A stretch of DNA of 64,000 nucleotides from JACCSI01 sp963815285. Its GTDB lineage: Bacteria > Acidobacteriota > Vicinamibacteria > Vicinamibacterales > UBA2999. The position numbers were made by a program, and so were the translations under genes. Shown here one piece after another: positions 50,836 through 59,511 of this stretch. Every line of letters begins with the position of its first letter. Position 1 is the stretch's first letter. The notes beneath the pieces are model-generated. The model saw only the letters and a program-made list of their open reading frames with translations. It was not told the origin of the DNA and searched no databases. The stretch lies in NCBI GenBank assembly GCA_963815285.1, contig CAWFGB010000006.1:248001-312000 (forward strand). The letters are read 5' to 3'.

Positions 50836-53460
50836 CTAATCGGCCCGCAGCGCCGTCATCGGATCGATCCGAGCCGCGCGCCGCGCGGGCAGCAGCGTTG
50901 CGAACAGGGCGACGACGGTCAACAGCGCGATGACGAGTCCAATTGTGATGGGGTCGCGCGGCGATATCGTGCCCAGATAGCCCTGCACGAAACCGCCCAC
51001 CGTAAGCGCGCCAACGAGGCCGGCGGCCAGACCGGCCGCCAACTGCAACAGTGTGCGTCGCAGGAACATCCCCACGACCTGTGCGGCTTCGGCGCCAAGG
51101 GCGACACGAACGCCGATTTCCTGCTGTCGCTGGGCGACCCCGTGCGCGGTGACGGCATACAACCCCACCGACGCGACGATCAAGGTGATCATCGCAATCA
51201 CACCGAACCACGTGCCGACAAGCCGCACTCCTGTTCGCGAGCGCGCGATCGCCTGGTCGAATGGTTCAACACCGAAGAGCGGAAGGTCAGGGTCAATCCC
51301 GCGGAGCTCGTCGCGCAATGCGGCGGCAGCGCCCGCAGCGCTTTCGTGACCGCGCGCCACGATCGTGACGCGTGACGGCGACTCAAGGCGGTCGGGGACA
51401 TAAACGACGATCGATTGTGGGTCGTCTGCGGACTTGACTCCTGGCCGGCGCAAGGTCGGCGTGACACCCACCACGGTGAGCCAGGGTGTTGACGTCACGG
51501 GCGGGGCATTACTGGTCAGTTGCAGGCGGCGACCGATGGGCTCCTGCTCGGGGAACAACAGCGTCGCCACGCGTTCGTTGATGACGACACCTTCCTGGCC
51601 AGGTTGAGCATCTGCGTTGATGAGCACGCGCCCGCGGAGGGGCGCGATGCCGAAGGTTTCAAAAAACCGCGCGCCGACAAGCACCGCCGTGACATTGGTG
51701 GCGGGCAGGCTGTCGTCCGCCGGCTGACCGTCAATGGCCACCCGCCGCGCGGGGATCGGGAAAAACATTAGCGGTAGCTGCGTCGTGGTCGTCGCCGATG
51801 CGACGGTGGGGATGGCGTCGAAGCGCTCCTCCAGGCGCGCGAAAAACTCCCGGCGCTCTTCGGGCGTCCGATACTTCTGCACCGGCAGCGAGAGCGACAT
51901 CGTGACCAGGTTGCTCGTATCCAGCCCGAGGTCCGCCCGATATTGTTCGACGAAGTTGCGCCACAACAGTCCTGCCGCAGTGAGGAGAACCAACGTCAGC
52001 GCCAGCTCCGCGACCATCAGGGCACTGGCCCAGCGGCGGACGCGCAGCCCGCCAGTCACCCGCCCGCCGTCCTTCAAAGTGTCGTGGACGCTCGCCCTCG
52101 CCACGTGCAGGGACGGCAGCATGCCGAACGCGAGCGTCGCGAAGAGGCAGAGCAGCCCGACGAACGCGTAGTCGTAACTATTGGTCGAGACATCTACCCA
52201 ATAGGGACGAATCGTGGCTCCGCCGCCACCTGGTTCCATGGCGTCGAAGGCCAAAGCGATCTGTCGGACGCCGAGGTACGACAATGCATGTCCGCCGACA
52301 CCGGCGAGTGCAGCGATGAGGGCGCATTCGATCAGTAACTGCCGCACGATGCGCCAGCGCGTCGCGCCAAGCGCCACGCGAATGGCGATCTCCCGCGCGC
52401 GAACGGCGGCGCGGGCCAGGAGCAGGTTGGCGAGGTTGGCGCACGCCACGAGCAGCACCACCACGACCGCACCCATCATCGTCATCAGCATCGGTTGAGA
52501 CTGGCGCACGACGCTTTCTTTCAGCGAGCGCACGACTATCCGGACGTCTTTGTTGGTCTCGGGATGCTGTTCGGCCAGACGGTCCGCGATGGTGTCCACT
52601 TCCGCTCGCGCGGACGAAACGTCCCCCTTGAGCCGTGCAATCACGCCCAGATTGCGTGCTGTCCTGGAGAGCGCCGGAGCCGCCAGGCTTGGAGATTGCA
52701 CAAGAGGCTGCCACAGTTCGGCGACGGGATACGTGAATCCGGGCGGCATGACGCCGATGATTGTCGTGGGCACATCGTTGATCTTCACGACTCGGCCGAT
52801 CACCTGTGCATCGCCGCCATACCGATCCGCCCACATGTCGTACCCCAGAATCGCGACCGATGGAGCGCCGCGCTGGTCATCCTCGGGAAGAAAGTCACGG
52901 CCGACCACCGGACGGGTCCGCAGCAAACGGAAAACATTAGCCGATACGTAGGCGCCGCGAAAACGTCCGGGCAGGCGTCCTTCGTCGCTGACGTTCATGG
53001 CACCGCCGGTCGTGGCCGCGAACCCGTCGAAGGCCAGACTGGCGTGTTCCAGATCACGCAGGTCGAGCAACGACATGCCGCCTGGGTCGCTCCTCGGGGT
53101 GACCGTCCCCACGGACACGAGCTGGTGCCCGTCCTCGAACGGTACCGCTCGCAAGAACACCATGTTGACGATGGTGAACACCGAGTTGTTGACGCCGATG
53201 GCCAGGCCGAGCGCGAGCGCAGCGGCGACTGTGAAGCGCTTGTCCTTGCCCAACACGCGCATGGCAAAACGCACGTCCTGCGAGATGTCCTGGAGCCAGG
53301 GTGCGATCCAGACGTCGCGTGCCCGGTTCCAAGCCAACGCGTCATTGCCGAACTCGCGTGCCCCGGCGAGCTCCTTGTGAAAGAGCATCTCTTCAGCGAG
53401 CTCGGCCTCGTGGTGGCGCAGCCGGATCAGATACCGCAGTCGGCGCAGCAAGCGGGTCAT
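50836..53460 (-). CDS. ADOP-type permease with N-terminal extension
   Basis: An 874-residue duplicated permease. The N-terminal helix LRYLIRLRHHEAELAEEMLF is the 'HHEAELxEE' extension typical of ADOP proteins. Then VRFAMRVLGKDKRFTVAAAL, MTMMGAVVVVLLVACANLAN, AVRAREIAIRVALGATRWRI, second-half LMVAELALTLVLLTAAGLLW, RQQEIGVRVALGAEAAQVVG, and terminal IDPMTALRAD follow. No ATPase is attached. It is divergent from a PadR gene 112 bp away, which is the expected regulator. Confidence 0.9.
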   Translation of the reverse strand: MTRLLRRLRYLIRLRHHEAELAEEMLFHKELAGAREFGNDALAWNRARDVWIAPWLQDISQDVRFAMRVLGKDKRFTVAAALALGLAIGVNNSVFTIVNMVFLRAVPFEDGHQLVSVGTVTPRSDPGGMSLLDLRDLEHASLAFDGFAATTGGAMNVSDEGRLPGRFRGAYVSANVFRLLRTRPVVGRDFLPEDDQRGAPSVAILGYDMWADRYGGDAQVIGRVVKINDVPTTIIGVMPPGFTYPVAELWQPLVQSPSLAAPALSRTARNLGVIARLKGDVSSARAEVDTIADRLAEQHPETNKDVRIVVRSLKESVVRQSQPMLMTMMGAVVVVLLVACANLANLLLARAAVRAREIAIRVALGATRWRIVRQLLIECALIAALAGVGGHALSYLGVRQIALAFDAMEPGGGGATIRPYWVDVSTNSYDYAFVGLLCLFATLAFGMLPSLHVARASVHDTLKDGGRVTGGLRVRRWASALMVAELALTLVLLTAAGLLWRNFVEQYRADLGLDTSNLVTMSLSLPVQKYRTPEERREFFARLEERFDAIPTVASATTTTQLPLMFFPIPARRVAIDGQPADDSLPATNVTAVLVGARFFETFGIAPLRGRVLINADAQPGQEGVVINERVATLLFPEQEPIGRRLQLTSNAPPVTSTPWLTVVGVTPTLRRPGVKSADDPQSIVVYVPDRLESPSRVTIVARGHESAAGAAAALRDELRGIDPDLPLFGVEPFDQAIARSRTGVRLVGTWFGVIAMITLIVASVGLYAVTAHGVAQRQQEIGVRVALGAEAAQVVGMFLRRTLLQLAAGLAAGLVGALTVGGFVQGYLGTISPRDPITIGLVIALLTVVALFATLLPARRAARIDPMTALRAD

Positions 53461-53572
53461 ACCAGCCTCCCATCGTCTATCGGAGGGAGAGAGTATGCGA
53501 TTGCGCCGGGCGCGCTGTCAAGCGCAGGGCTTTCTGCTAGACTCCCTGCGTTTGTCGATGGGAGAATAGCAA
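53461..53572. promoter_or_regulatory. Divergent promoter region between ADOP permease and PadR gene
   Basis: The 112-bp gap holds matching inverted leaders CTCCCATCG (53467-53475) and CGATGGGAG (53556-53564), each ending in the ribosome-binding GGGAG of one gene. The symmetry suggests shared control by the PadR protein. Confidence 0.5.
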
Positions 53573-53905
53573 GTGCCCAAGCCAGCCTCGGAGATCCTGC
53601 CGGGAACCCTGGACATGCTGATCCTGCGCGTGATTGCGCGCGAGTCGCTCCACGGCTACGGCATCGCCCAGCGCCTGAAGGAGGTGTCGAACGATGTGCT
53701 CCAGGTTGGTGAAAGCTCGTTGTACCCGGCATTGCAGCGGTTGTTATTGAACGGCTATCTCGACGCCGAGTGGGCGGCATCGGACAACAACCGCCGCGCG
53801 CGGTACTACACGTTGACTGCGCAAGGGCGGAAGTACCTCGCGGCCGAACGAGCCAACTTCGATCGTTACGTTCAGGCCATTCATCGGGTGCTGCAGACGG
53901 GGTAG
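53573..53905 (+). CDS. PadR-family transcriptional regulator (ADOP-linked)
   Basis: A 110-residue PadR protein from GTG at 53573, GGGAG 8-12 bp upstream. Motifs: LPGTLDMLILRVIARESLHG (G-T-L-x-x-L-I-L), YGIAQRLKEVSNDVLQVGES, SLYPALQRLLLNGYLDAEWA, RRARYYTLTAQGRKYLAAER. This is the exact subgroup that sits next to ADOP permeases. It likely represses the divergent permease gene. Confidence 0.92.
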   Translation: MPKPASEILPGTLDMLILRVIARESLHGYGIAQRLKEVSNDVLQVGESSLYPALQRLLLNGYLDAEWAASDNNRRARYYTLTAQGRKYLAAERANFDRYVQAIHRVLQTG

Positions 53906-53992
53906 CAGACGCTCCGGGGCCGATCAGGGTTCAGGTCGTGGAGTGAAGAACGTTCCGGCGCACGTGACCTGCTGAGCGCCGAAAGTCGATTC

Positions 53993-54397
53993 CTACGGGG
54001 CGGCAAACGTGTAGCACCAGGCTTCGCCCTCGAGCACGGTCGTCCCGTCGTCTCGCTTTACTCCGACTCTCAACTCCGTTACCGGCTTGGCCGGATGTAC
54101 CGACACCACCTCCGCCTCGGCGACGATCGTGTCGCCAATGTAGACAGGCGCAGTGAACTTCCAGTTCTGACTCAGAAACACCGTCCCCGGTCCCGGCAGA
54201 TCCATGGCGACCAGCGCGTGCAGGAGCCCCGTGGTGAGTCCTCCCTGCACGACCAGCCTTCCGAATTTCGTGCCCGCGGCAAACGCTTCGTCGAAGTGCA
54301 GCGGATTGCGATCGCCGGAGATTTCCGCAAACTTCTCGACGTGTTCCGGAGTGAGCGTCAAGCGACGGGACGCACGCTGGCCAACGGTGACAGCCAT
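53993..54397 (-). CDS. MaoC-like hydratase/dehydratase
   Basis: A 134-residue hot-dog-fold protein: TLTPEHVEKFAEISGDRNPL with the D-x-N-P-x-H active-site motif (DRNPLHFD), VVQGGLTTGLLHALVAMDLP, TVFLSQNWKFTAPVYIGDTI. (R)-enoyl-CoA hydratases of this type hydrate trans-2-enoyl thioesters. The gene begins inside the preceding FAD gene (40-bp overlap), so it is the downstream member of an operon. Confidence 0.88.
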   Translation of the reverse strand: MAVTVGQRASRRLTLTPEHVEKFAEISGDRNPLHFDEAFAAGTKFGRLVVQGGLTTGLLHALVAMDLPGPGTVFLSQNWKFTAPVYIGDTIVAEAEVVSVHPAKPVTELRVGVKRDDGTTVLEGEAWCYTFAAP

Positions 54398-55530
54398 GCA
54401 AGGGGCTCCAGGGAAGCGAGAACACGCGTTTCGCGTGACATCTCGGCGCTGAATGCGCGATGCAGCGACTGTAGCTCAGGATCGGTCCACTTGAACGAGG
54501 CGATCCGATCCGTGATCTCGAACAGCCGATACGACAGCTCGTGGCGGATCGTCTCGTATTCGCCGAACGCGCCGTCGCTGGCGCCGATCACCGCGCGCGC
54601 CAGCATTTCGGCGTCGCGCAGCGCGTCGGTGATGCCGTGGGCAGTCAGGGGATCCTTGAAGTAGCCGGCATCGCCGACCAGCGCCCAGCCCGGGCCGGTG
54701 CTGCGCTTCATAAAGCCCCGGTGGCCGCCAAATCCCCTAATTGGTGCCACTCGCTGCGCACTTGACAGAAGCGGCGACAGGCTCTCGAACTGCCGCAGCG
54801 ATTGTTCGTAAGTGTCGGTGGCATTCGTCCCACGCGCACTGGCCAGGTGTTCCTCAGGGAAGGAGACGAAGACGCAGTGCGCGCCGTCATTGGTCGGGAT
54901 CGACCCGACGCTCGCGTGCGGGGTGTAGTGCCATTCGTAGCCTGCGCTGGACACCCCTTGCCAGTAGCTATAGAGCACCGCCGTGGCATGACGTCCTGTC
55001 AGTATCTCGGGTGCGTTCACCCACCGCGCGACCGCCGAGTGCAGGCCGTCAGCGCCGATCACGAGGTCCGCGCGCACGGCGACCGCTCCTTGAGGCGCCT
55101 CGACCGCAAGACCCCGCACGCGGCCATCCGCATCGCGCGCCAGCCCCGTCGCCTTGCTGTGGAACGAGAACTCGGCGCCGCTCCTCGAGGCGGCATCCAC
55201 GAGGAGGCGATCGAGAAGGACACGGCGCGGCGCGTACAGGGCCGCCACTCCGTGCCGCGGTTCAATCGCAATGGTTACATCCTGAGTTGGGTAGGCGAAT
55301 CGCGTGGAACGGACGGCCGGGGTGCCGGCCTCGATGATCGCCGGCAGTACGCCCCAACGATGCAGTTGCAGCACCGCCCCCCGCATGAGCGCGTGAGTGG
55401 ACAACGTGTCGGTGCCATAGCCACCCTTGTCCACCACGAGGACGCGTGCCCCGGCTCGAGCGAGAAGCAGCGCCGTGGCGGCACCGGCGCAACGCGCGCC
55501 GACGATAACAACGTCAAATGATTTATTCAT
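54358..55530 (-). CDS. FAD-dependent oxidoreductase (geranylgeranyl-reductase/hydroxylase-like)
   Basis: A 390-residue flavoprotein: FDVVIVGARCAGAATALLLA (GxGxxG-like FAD fingerprint, ~5-24), GYGTDTLSTHALMRGAVLQL (substrate-loop form of GGR/halogenase-like enzymes), DLVIGADGLHSAVARWVNAP (second FAD motif, DG), and WALVGDAGYFKDPLTAHGIT (GD motif). These enzymes reduce or hydroxylate lipophilic substrates. It lies between a monooxygenase-like and a MaoC-like gene in one transcription direction. Confidence 0.88.
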   Translation of the reverse strand: MNKSFDVVIVGARCAGAATALLLARAGARVLVVDKGGYGTDTLSTHALMRGAVLQLHRWGVLPAIIEAGTPAVRSTRFAYPTQDVTIAIEPRHGVAALYAPRRVLLDRLLVDAASRSGAEFSFHSKATGLARDADGRVRGLAVEAPQGAVAVRADLVIGADGLHSAVARWVNAPEILTGRHATAVLYSYWQGVSSAGYEWHYTPHASVGSIPTNDGAHCVFVSFPEEHLASARGTNATDTYEQSLRQFESLSPLLSSAQRVAPIRGFGGHRGFMKRSTGPGWALVGDAGYFKDPLTAHGITDALRDAEMLARAVIGASDGAFGEYETIRHELSYRLFEITDRIASFKWTDPELQSLHRAFSAEMSRETRVLASLEPLAWLSPLASVRPVA

Positions 55531-55536
55531 AAAGCC

Positions 55537-56778
55537 TCACGCAATCCGCCGCTGAAGCTGGCAGCGAGCGATATGGTCCGCAAGAAACCGCGCATCGTCT
55601 CCGACCCCATCGATGAAGCTGGAGTTGCGGCGACGCTGAAAGTTGAGCCCCAGCACATACAGCCCGCGATGAGAGGTCACGCCGGCCTGGTGGTGGATCT
55701 CTCCACGACCGTCGAGCACGGGAACGCGGAGCCACGAATAGGCGCGGCGATAACCTGTGGCCCAGATGACGGTGCCGATTCGCTCGGCGCGCAAGTCCAG
55801 CTGTTGGGGCGCCTGATCCGCCAATGGCCAGGTCGGGACAAAGGGCTCCGGCGCTGGCGCGGAGGCGCCGGTATCCCCGATGAATTGATCGATGCGCGCG
55901 CGGATGTTTGCCATCTTGACGTCTGCCGCCGCCAGCGTCGCGATGAGGTCGTCGGCAAAGTGGACCCTGCGTCCATCGATGCGCTGCACCCGGCCGGTGA
56001 GCCGGACGCCGCTCTGGTGCAGCGTGTCGAGATCGAGCGTTGCATGGTCGGGCCGGCCGACGAGTTGCAGCGAGGGCTGGTCCCGAGACACATCGAGGTT
56101 GTGGACGGTGGTCGTGTCCTGGGTCAGGGCGCCAACCCGATCCAGCCACCAGAGGATGTCGTGCCCGCGATACCGGCGCGGCAGTCGAGTGTGACGCCCG
56201 ACCGCCAGCGTGACCTGCCGCCCTGAGCGCTGAATCTCGTCCGCCAGCTGCACGCCGGTCGCCGACGCACCGACAATCAGCACGCCGTCAGGCGGCAGCT
56301 GTTCCGGATGCCGATACGCCCTCGGGGCGAGTTGTTCAATCCACGGTGCCAGCGAGCGACTCGAGGCAGGGATCGCCGGCCTATCGCTGTAGCCCGTTGC
56401 CATGACCACCGTCGTCGCGCACCACACGCCGTGGTTGGTAGCCACGCGGAAGCGATCGCCCCACGCCTCGACGCGCCGAACCGTCGTTCCTCGTATCACC
56501 GGCACGCGCGACGAGAGCGCGTAGTCCTCGAGTAGCCGAACCAGATCCGGCACGGTCATGAAGCCGTCTGGGTCGTCGCCCTGGTACTGGTGACCAGGAA
56601 GCCGCGTCATCCAGTTCGGAGTCAGCAGTCGGAGCGAATCCCACCCGTCCTGCCGCCACCGTTGTCCAACCTGGCCGCGTTCGAGCACCACGTGCTCGAT
56701 GTCCAGCTCGGACAGGCAGCGGCTCATGGCGAGCCCTGCCTGTCCGGCGCCGATGATGAGGACGTCTGTGTGTAGCAC
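55537..56778 (-). CDS. Flavin-dependent monooxygenase-like NAD(P)-binding oxidoreductase
   Basis: A 413-residue protein with two dinucleotide-binding motifs: VLIIGAGQAGLAMSRCLSEL at the N-terminus (FAD) and VLIVGASATGVQLADEIQRS (~167-186, NADPH). WDSLRLLTPNWMTRLPGHQY, TTVVMATGYSD and VIWATGYRRAYSWLR place it with the CzcO/FMO group. A FAD/NADPH monooxygenase on an unknown substrate. The gene is 6 bp upstream of the FAD oxidoreductase gene and 7 bp after the OsmC gene. Confidence 0.88.
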   Translation of the reverse strand: MLHTDVLIIGAGQAGLAMSRCLSELDIEHVVLERGQVGQRWRQDGWDSLRLLTPNWMTRLPGHQYQGDDPDGFMTVPDLVRLLEDYALSSRVPVIRGTTVRRVEAWGDRFRVATNHGVWCATTVVMATGYSDRPAIPASSRSLAPWIEQLAPRAYRHPEQLPPDGVLIVGASATGVQLADEIQRSGRQVTLAVGRHTRLPRRYRGHDILWWLDRVGALTQDTTTVHNLDVSRDQPSLQLVGRPDHATLDLDTLHQSGVRLTGRVQRIDGRRVHFADDLIATLAAADVKMANIRARIDQFIGDTGASAPAPEPFVPTWPLADQAPQQLDLRAERIGTVIWATGYRRAYSWLRVPVLDGRGEIHHQAGVTSHRGLYVLGLNFQRRRNSSFIDGVGDDARFLADHIARCQLQRRIA

Positions 56779-56785
56779 GGCCGTC

Positions 56786-57370
56786 TCACCGCGTGTTGAT
56801 GGTGATGTCCACCGGGACGCCGTTGGTCAGCACGTCGAAGACTGCAGACCGCGCCTGCGACTGCTCGACGATGGCCCGCAGCTTTTCGGCCGGTGCGTCG
56901 CCGTCGATGGTGAAGGTCGCCCGAATCCGCTGGTAGCCGTTGCGAGCACCAGACAGCCCAAGGATGCCGTTCAAGTCGATGTCGCCTTCGATGGTCGATT
57001 CCACCGACGTCAATGCGACGCCGCGGATCGCCGCGATGTTGCCGATCCCGGCTGTGATGCACGCTGCGAGTCCGTGGAGGAGGAATTCGACCGGCGTCGG
57101 ACCGCGATCCTCGCCGACGAGCACGGCCGGGTGGTCGGCTCCGTAGGTGAACGCCGTCTTGTGCACTTGTTCGCCGCCGGCGCCCGAGAACGACTCGATG
57201 CGCGTTTCGCTGTGGGTGCCGGCGATCCAGCGGTTGGTGGCGCGGAACTGGAAGGTCGCCAGCGAGGGCTGTGCTTTGACCGCGCCGAGCGTGGCGAGCA
57301 GGATGGGGGTGTTGACGCCGTTTAGCGGCGGCTTGGCTGCCGGGGCGACGGCGCTGAGCGTATCTGCCAT
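56786..57370 (-). CDS. OsmC-family peroxidase-like protein
   Basis: A 194-residue OsmC protein: PSLATFQFRATNRWIAGTHS, GPTPVEFLLHGLAACITAGI (the P-x-E-x-x-x-x-G/A-A-x-x-C core with the resolving cysteine), VALTSVESTIEGDIDL and a C-terminal LTNGVPVDITINT. The first catalytic Cys-Arg/Glu arrangement is only partly visible; one cysteine (LAACITAG) is clear. Members reduce organic peroxides or act on thiols. It is the first gene of the minus-strand four-gene cluster. Confidence 0.85.
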   Translation of the reverse strand: MADTLSAVAPAAKPPLNGVNTPILLATLGAVKAQPSLATFQFRATNRWIAGTHSETRIESFSGAGGEQVHKTAFTYGADHPAVLVGEDRGPTPVEFLLHGLAACITAGIGNIAAIRGVALTSVESTIEGDIDLNGILGLSGARNGYQRIRATFTIDGDAPAEKLRAIVEQSQARSAVFDVLTNGVPVDITINTR

Positions 57371-57532
57371 TGAGTGACTCCTTGCTGCCGCTGCAACATG
57401 CAGCGGGGTTCATATTTGTTAACGACATCGGCGGGAAAAACACGACAGGAGGCAGATGGACGGCAATGTCGCTCGTGGTTAGGTGCGGGCAGGTTGGACG
57501 CGGGGTAACCTATACCTCTGCTGTATTTACGC

Positions 57533-59449
57533 GTGCTGCTGTTTGTGTCGATCGCCGGCCTCTGGTTCGCGTGGCTGCTGACGCTCCCGGCCCGTCCTTC
57601 TGCGTGGTTGGTGTTTGGGTCGGGCCTGCCACTGCTGGCGCTGAGTTCGTGGAGCGCCCATCGCGGACACCCTGAATCGTGGCGGGGCTTCATCCGGCGC
57701 ACCGCCGACGTTCACATCCTGGCCGCGGTGTTCCTCGGGGCGCTCGGTGTCCAGTTCGCTGACGCCCACGGCGTCACGACCGACGGCGTCATCTACTTCG
57801 CGCAGTTGCGGAGCGCGCTGTTCGACCGCGACCTCGATGTCGCCGCGGAGTTTGCCATCCTTCAGCAGCCGCCTCGTCCGTCGCACGTCGTGCCGATTGG
57901 GCCGACATTTGTCTGGCTTCCGCTTTACGCGTCCGTCGCGGCCGTGGACGCGGTCGGCCGATCGCTGAGTTTCTGGAGCGCGCCTGCCCACCCTTCCGGC
58001 GTCGGGTTGACGTTGCCCTATGTGCGTGCCGCGCTGGTGTCGTCGTTTGCCATTGGCGCGATCGGGCTCATCACGATTCACTGGCGACTGCGCCGCGAGT
58101 TTTCGCCCGGCGTGGCGTGTGCGGCGACGCTCGTGCTGTTTCTTGCAACGCCGCTCGTCTGGTACATGGTGTACGAACCGTCGATGACCCATGCCGCTTC
58201 GTTTGGGTTCGTGGCGCTGTTTGTCGTAGCGGCGGAAAAGTGGACGGCCGTGGACATGCCGGCACGCCGGTCCCTCGGGCTTGGCATACTCCTCGGGCTC
58301 GCCTTTATGACCCGTCCGCAGGAGGCGCTCTTTGCGATCTTTCCGGCAACCTTGGTGATGTGTGCCGCCGCGCCTCTGCCGACGAGAATTCGCGCCTCGG
58401 GACGGCTCGCCGGATGGGCATTTCTTGGCGCGCTGCCGTTTCTTGCCGCGCAGGCGTTGCACTCGCGTGTCCTATTCGGTCGAGAGGAGTTCACGCTCGT
58501 CGGCGGCGGGGGCTACCTGGACCTGCTCCAGTCGCGATGGGCCGACACGCTGTGGTCGTCATGGCACGGCTTCTTCTCGTGGACTCCCGTCGCGTACCTC
58601 GCGTTCGTCGCGATGCTGTTCTATGTCGTCCGTCATCGCGGCTGGGCGATTGGCACGATGCTCATCGTGCTGGCGATGGCCTGGGTCAACGGCTCGACGG
58701 CTGACTGGGCGGCCGGGTGGTCCTTCGGCGGACGACGGTTTATCAGCGTCCTCGCTGTTCTGGCGCCAGGCCTCGCGCTGACGCTTTGGGGATTGACCAA
58801 GCGGCCGATGATTGCGCTGGTGCTCGTCGCTGCGGGCGCGATGACATGGAACGTTCTTTTGACGAGGCAGTACCAACGAGGATTGCTGGCCTCTGGTGCC
58901 TCGGTCAGCTTCGGGCAGATTGTGCGACAGCAAGCGGCGTTGGCAACGGCTCCGCCGTTCATCTACCCGTTCGCGTTTCCGGCCAACGTCTGGTTTGCGT
59001 GGCGAACCGGGCTTCGCGTCGATCAATACGATCTGCTCGGGCCCGAGTCGCTGCGCCCGTCATTTGATCTCGAGATGTCAGGCGACGCGAGTCGTTATCT
59101 CACGCACGGGTGGGGTGCCCATGTGTCCGACCCGTTCGGGGAACTGCGCTGGATCGACGGCGACGGAGCCGAACTGCTCTTGCCGTTGGATGTTCCGCCC
59201 GATCAGAACCTCCGCGTGGCATGGACGGCGCGCACGCGCCGTCTCGAGCCGCCCGAGCCGGCCACCTTCGCGCTGGTCATCAACGGCCGCGAGACCTTTC
59301 GTTTTACGCCGGACACGGAGCAATCGTCGTTCTTCGAATTCGCCGTGCCGGCGGGAAGCGCTTTGTTCGTTCCCGGTTTCAATCGGATTGCCTTCGAGCG
59401 CCGCTCGGGAACAGCGCCCATTGCGCTGTACCGCTTCGCGGTCGAGTGA
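57533..59449 (+). CDS. Polytopic membrane protein, glycosyltransferase-like (GT39/ArnT-type architecture)
   Basis: A 638-residue protein from GTG at 57533. About ten hydrophobic helices occupy residues 1-460, with an extracytoplasmic first loop containing QFADAHGVTTDGVIYFAQLR (D-x-x-x-Y region as in PMT/ArnT enzymes) and later AMAWVNGSTADWAAGWSFGG and RRFISVLAVLAPGLALTLWG. Residues ~500-638 form a soluble beta-rich end. The arrangement resembles C-type glycosyltransferases that use lipid-linked sugars, but the family cannot be fixed from sequence alone. Confidence 0.65.
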   Translation: MLLFVSIAGLWFAWLLTLPARPSAWLVFGSGLPLLALSSWSAHRGHPESWRGFIRRTADVHILAAVFLGALGVQFADAHGVTTDGVIYFAQLRSALFDRDLDVAAEFAILQQPPRPSHVVPIGPTFVWLPLYASVAAVDAVGRSLSFWSAPAHPSGVGLTLPYVRAALVSSFAIGAIGLITIHWRLRREFSPGVACAATLVLFLATPLVWYMVYEPSMTHAASFGFVALFVVAAEKWTAVDMPARRSLGLGILLGLAFMTRPQEALFAIFPATLVMCAAAPLPTRIRASGRLAGWAFLGALPFLAAQALHSRVLFGREEFTLVGGGGYLDLLQSRWADTLWSSWHGFFSWTPVAYLAFVAMLFYVVRHRGWAIGTMLIVLAMAWVNGSTADWAAGWSFGGRRFISVLAVLAPGLALTLWGLTKRPMIALVLVAAGAMTWNVLLTRQYQRGLLASGASVSFGQIVRQQAALATAPPFIYPFAFPANVWFAWRTGLRVDQYDLLGPESLRPSFDLEMSGDASRYLTHGWGAHVSDPFGELRWIDGDGAELLLPLDVPPDQNLRVAWTARTRRLEPPEPATFALVINGRETFRFTPDTEQSSFFEFAVPAGSALFVPGFNRIAFERRSGTAPIALYRFAVE

Positions 59450-59511
59450 GGGCAGGTGGGGCAGCTGGGCCCCACCCGCGCCACCAGCCCCCACCCGCTC
59501 ATCTACTCGAG

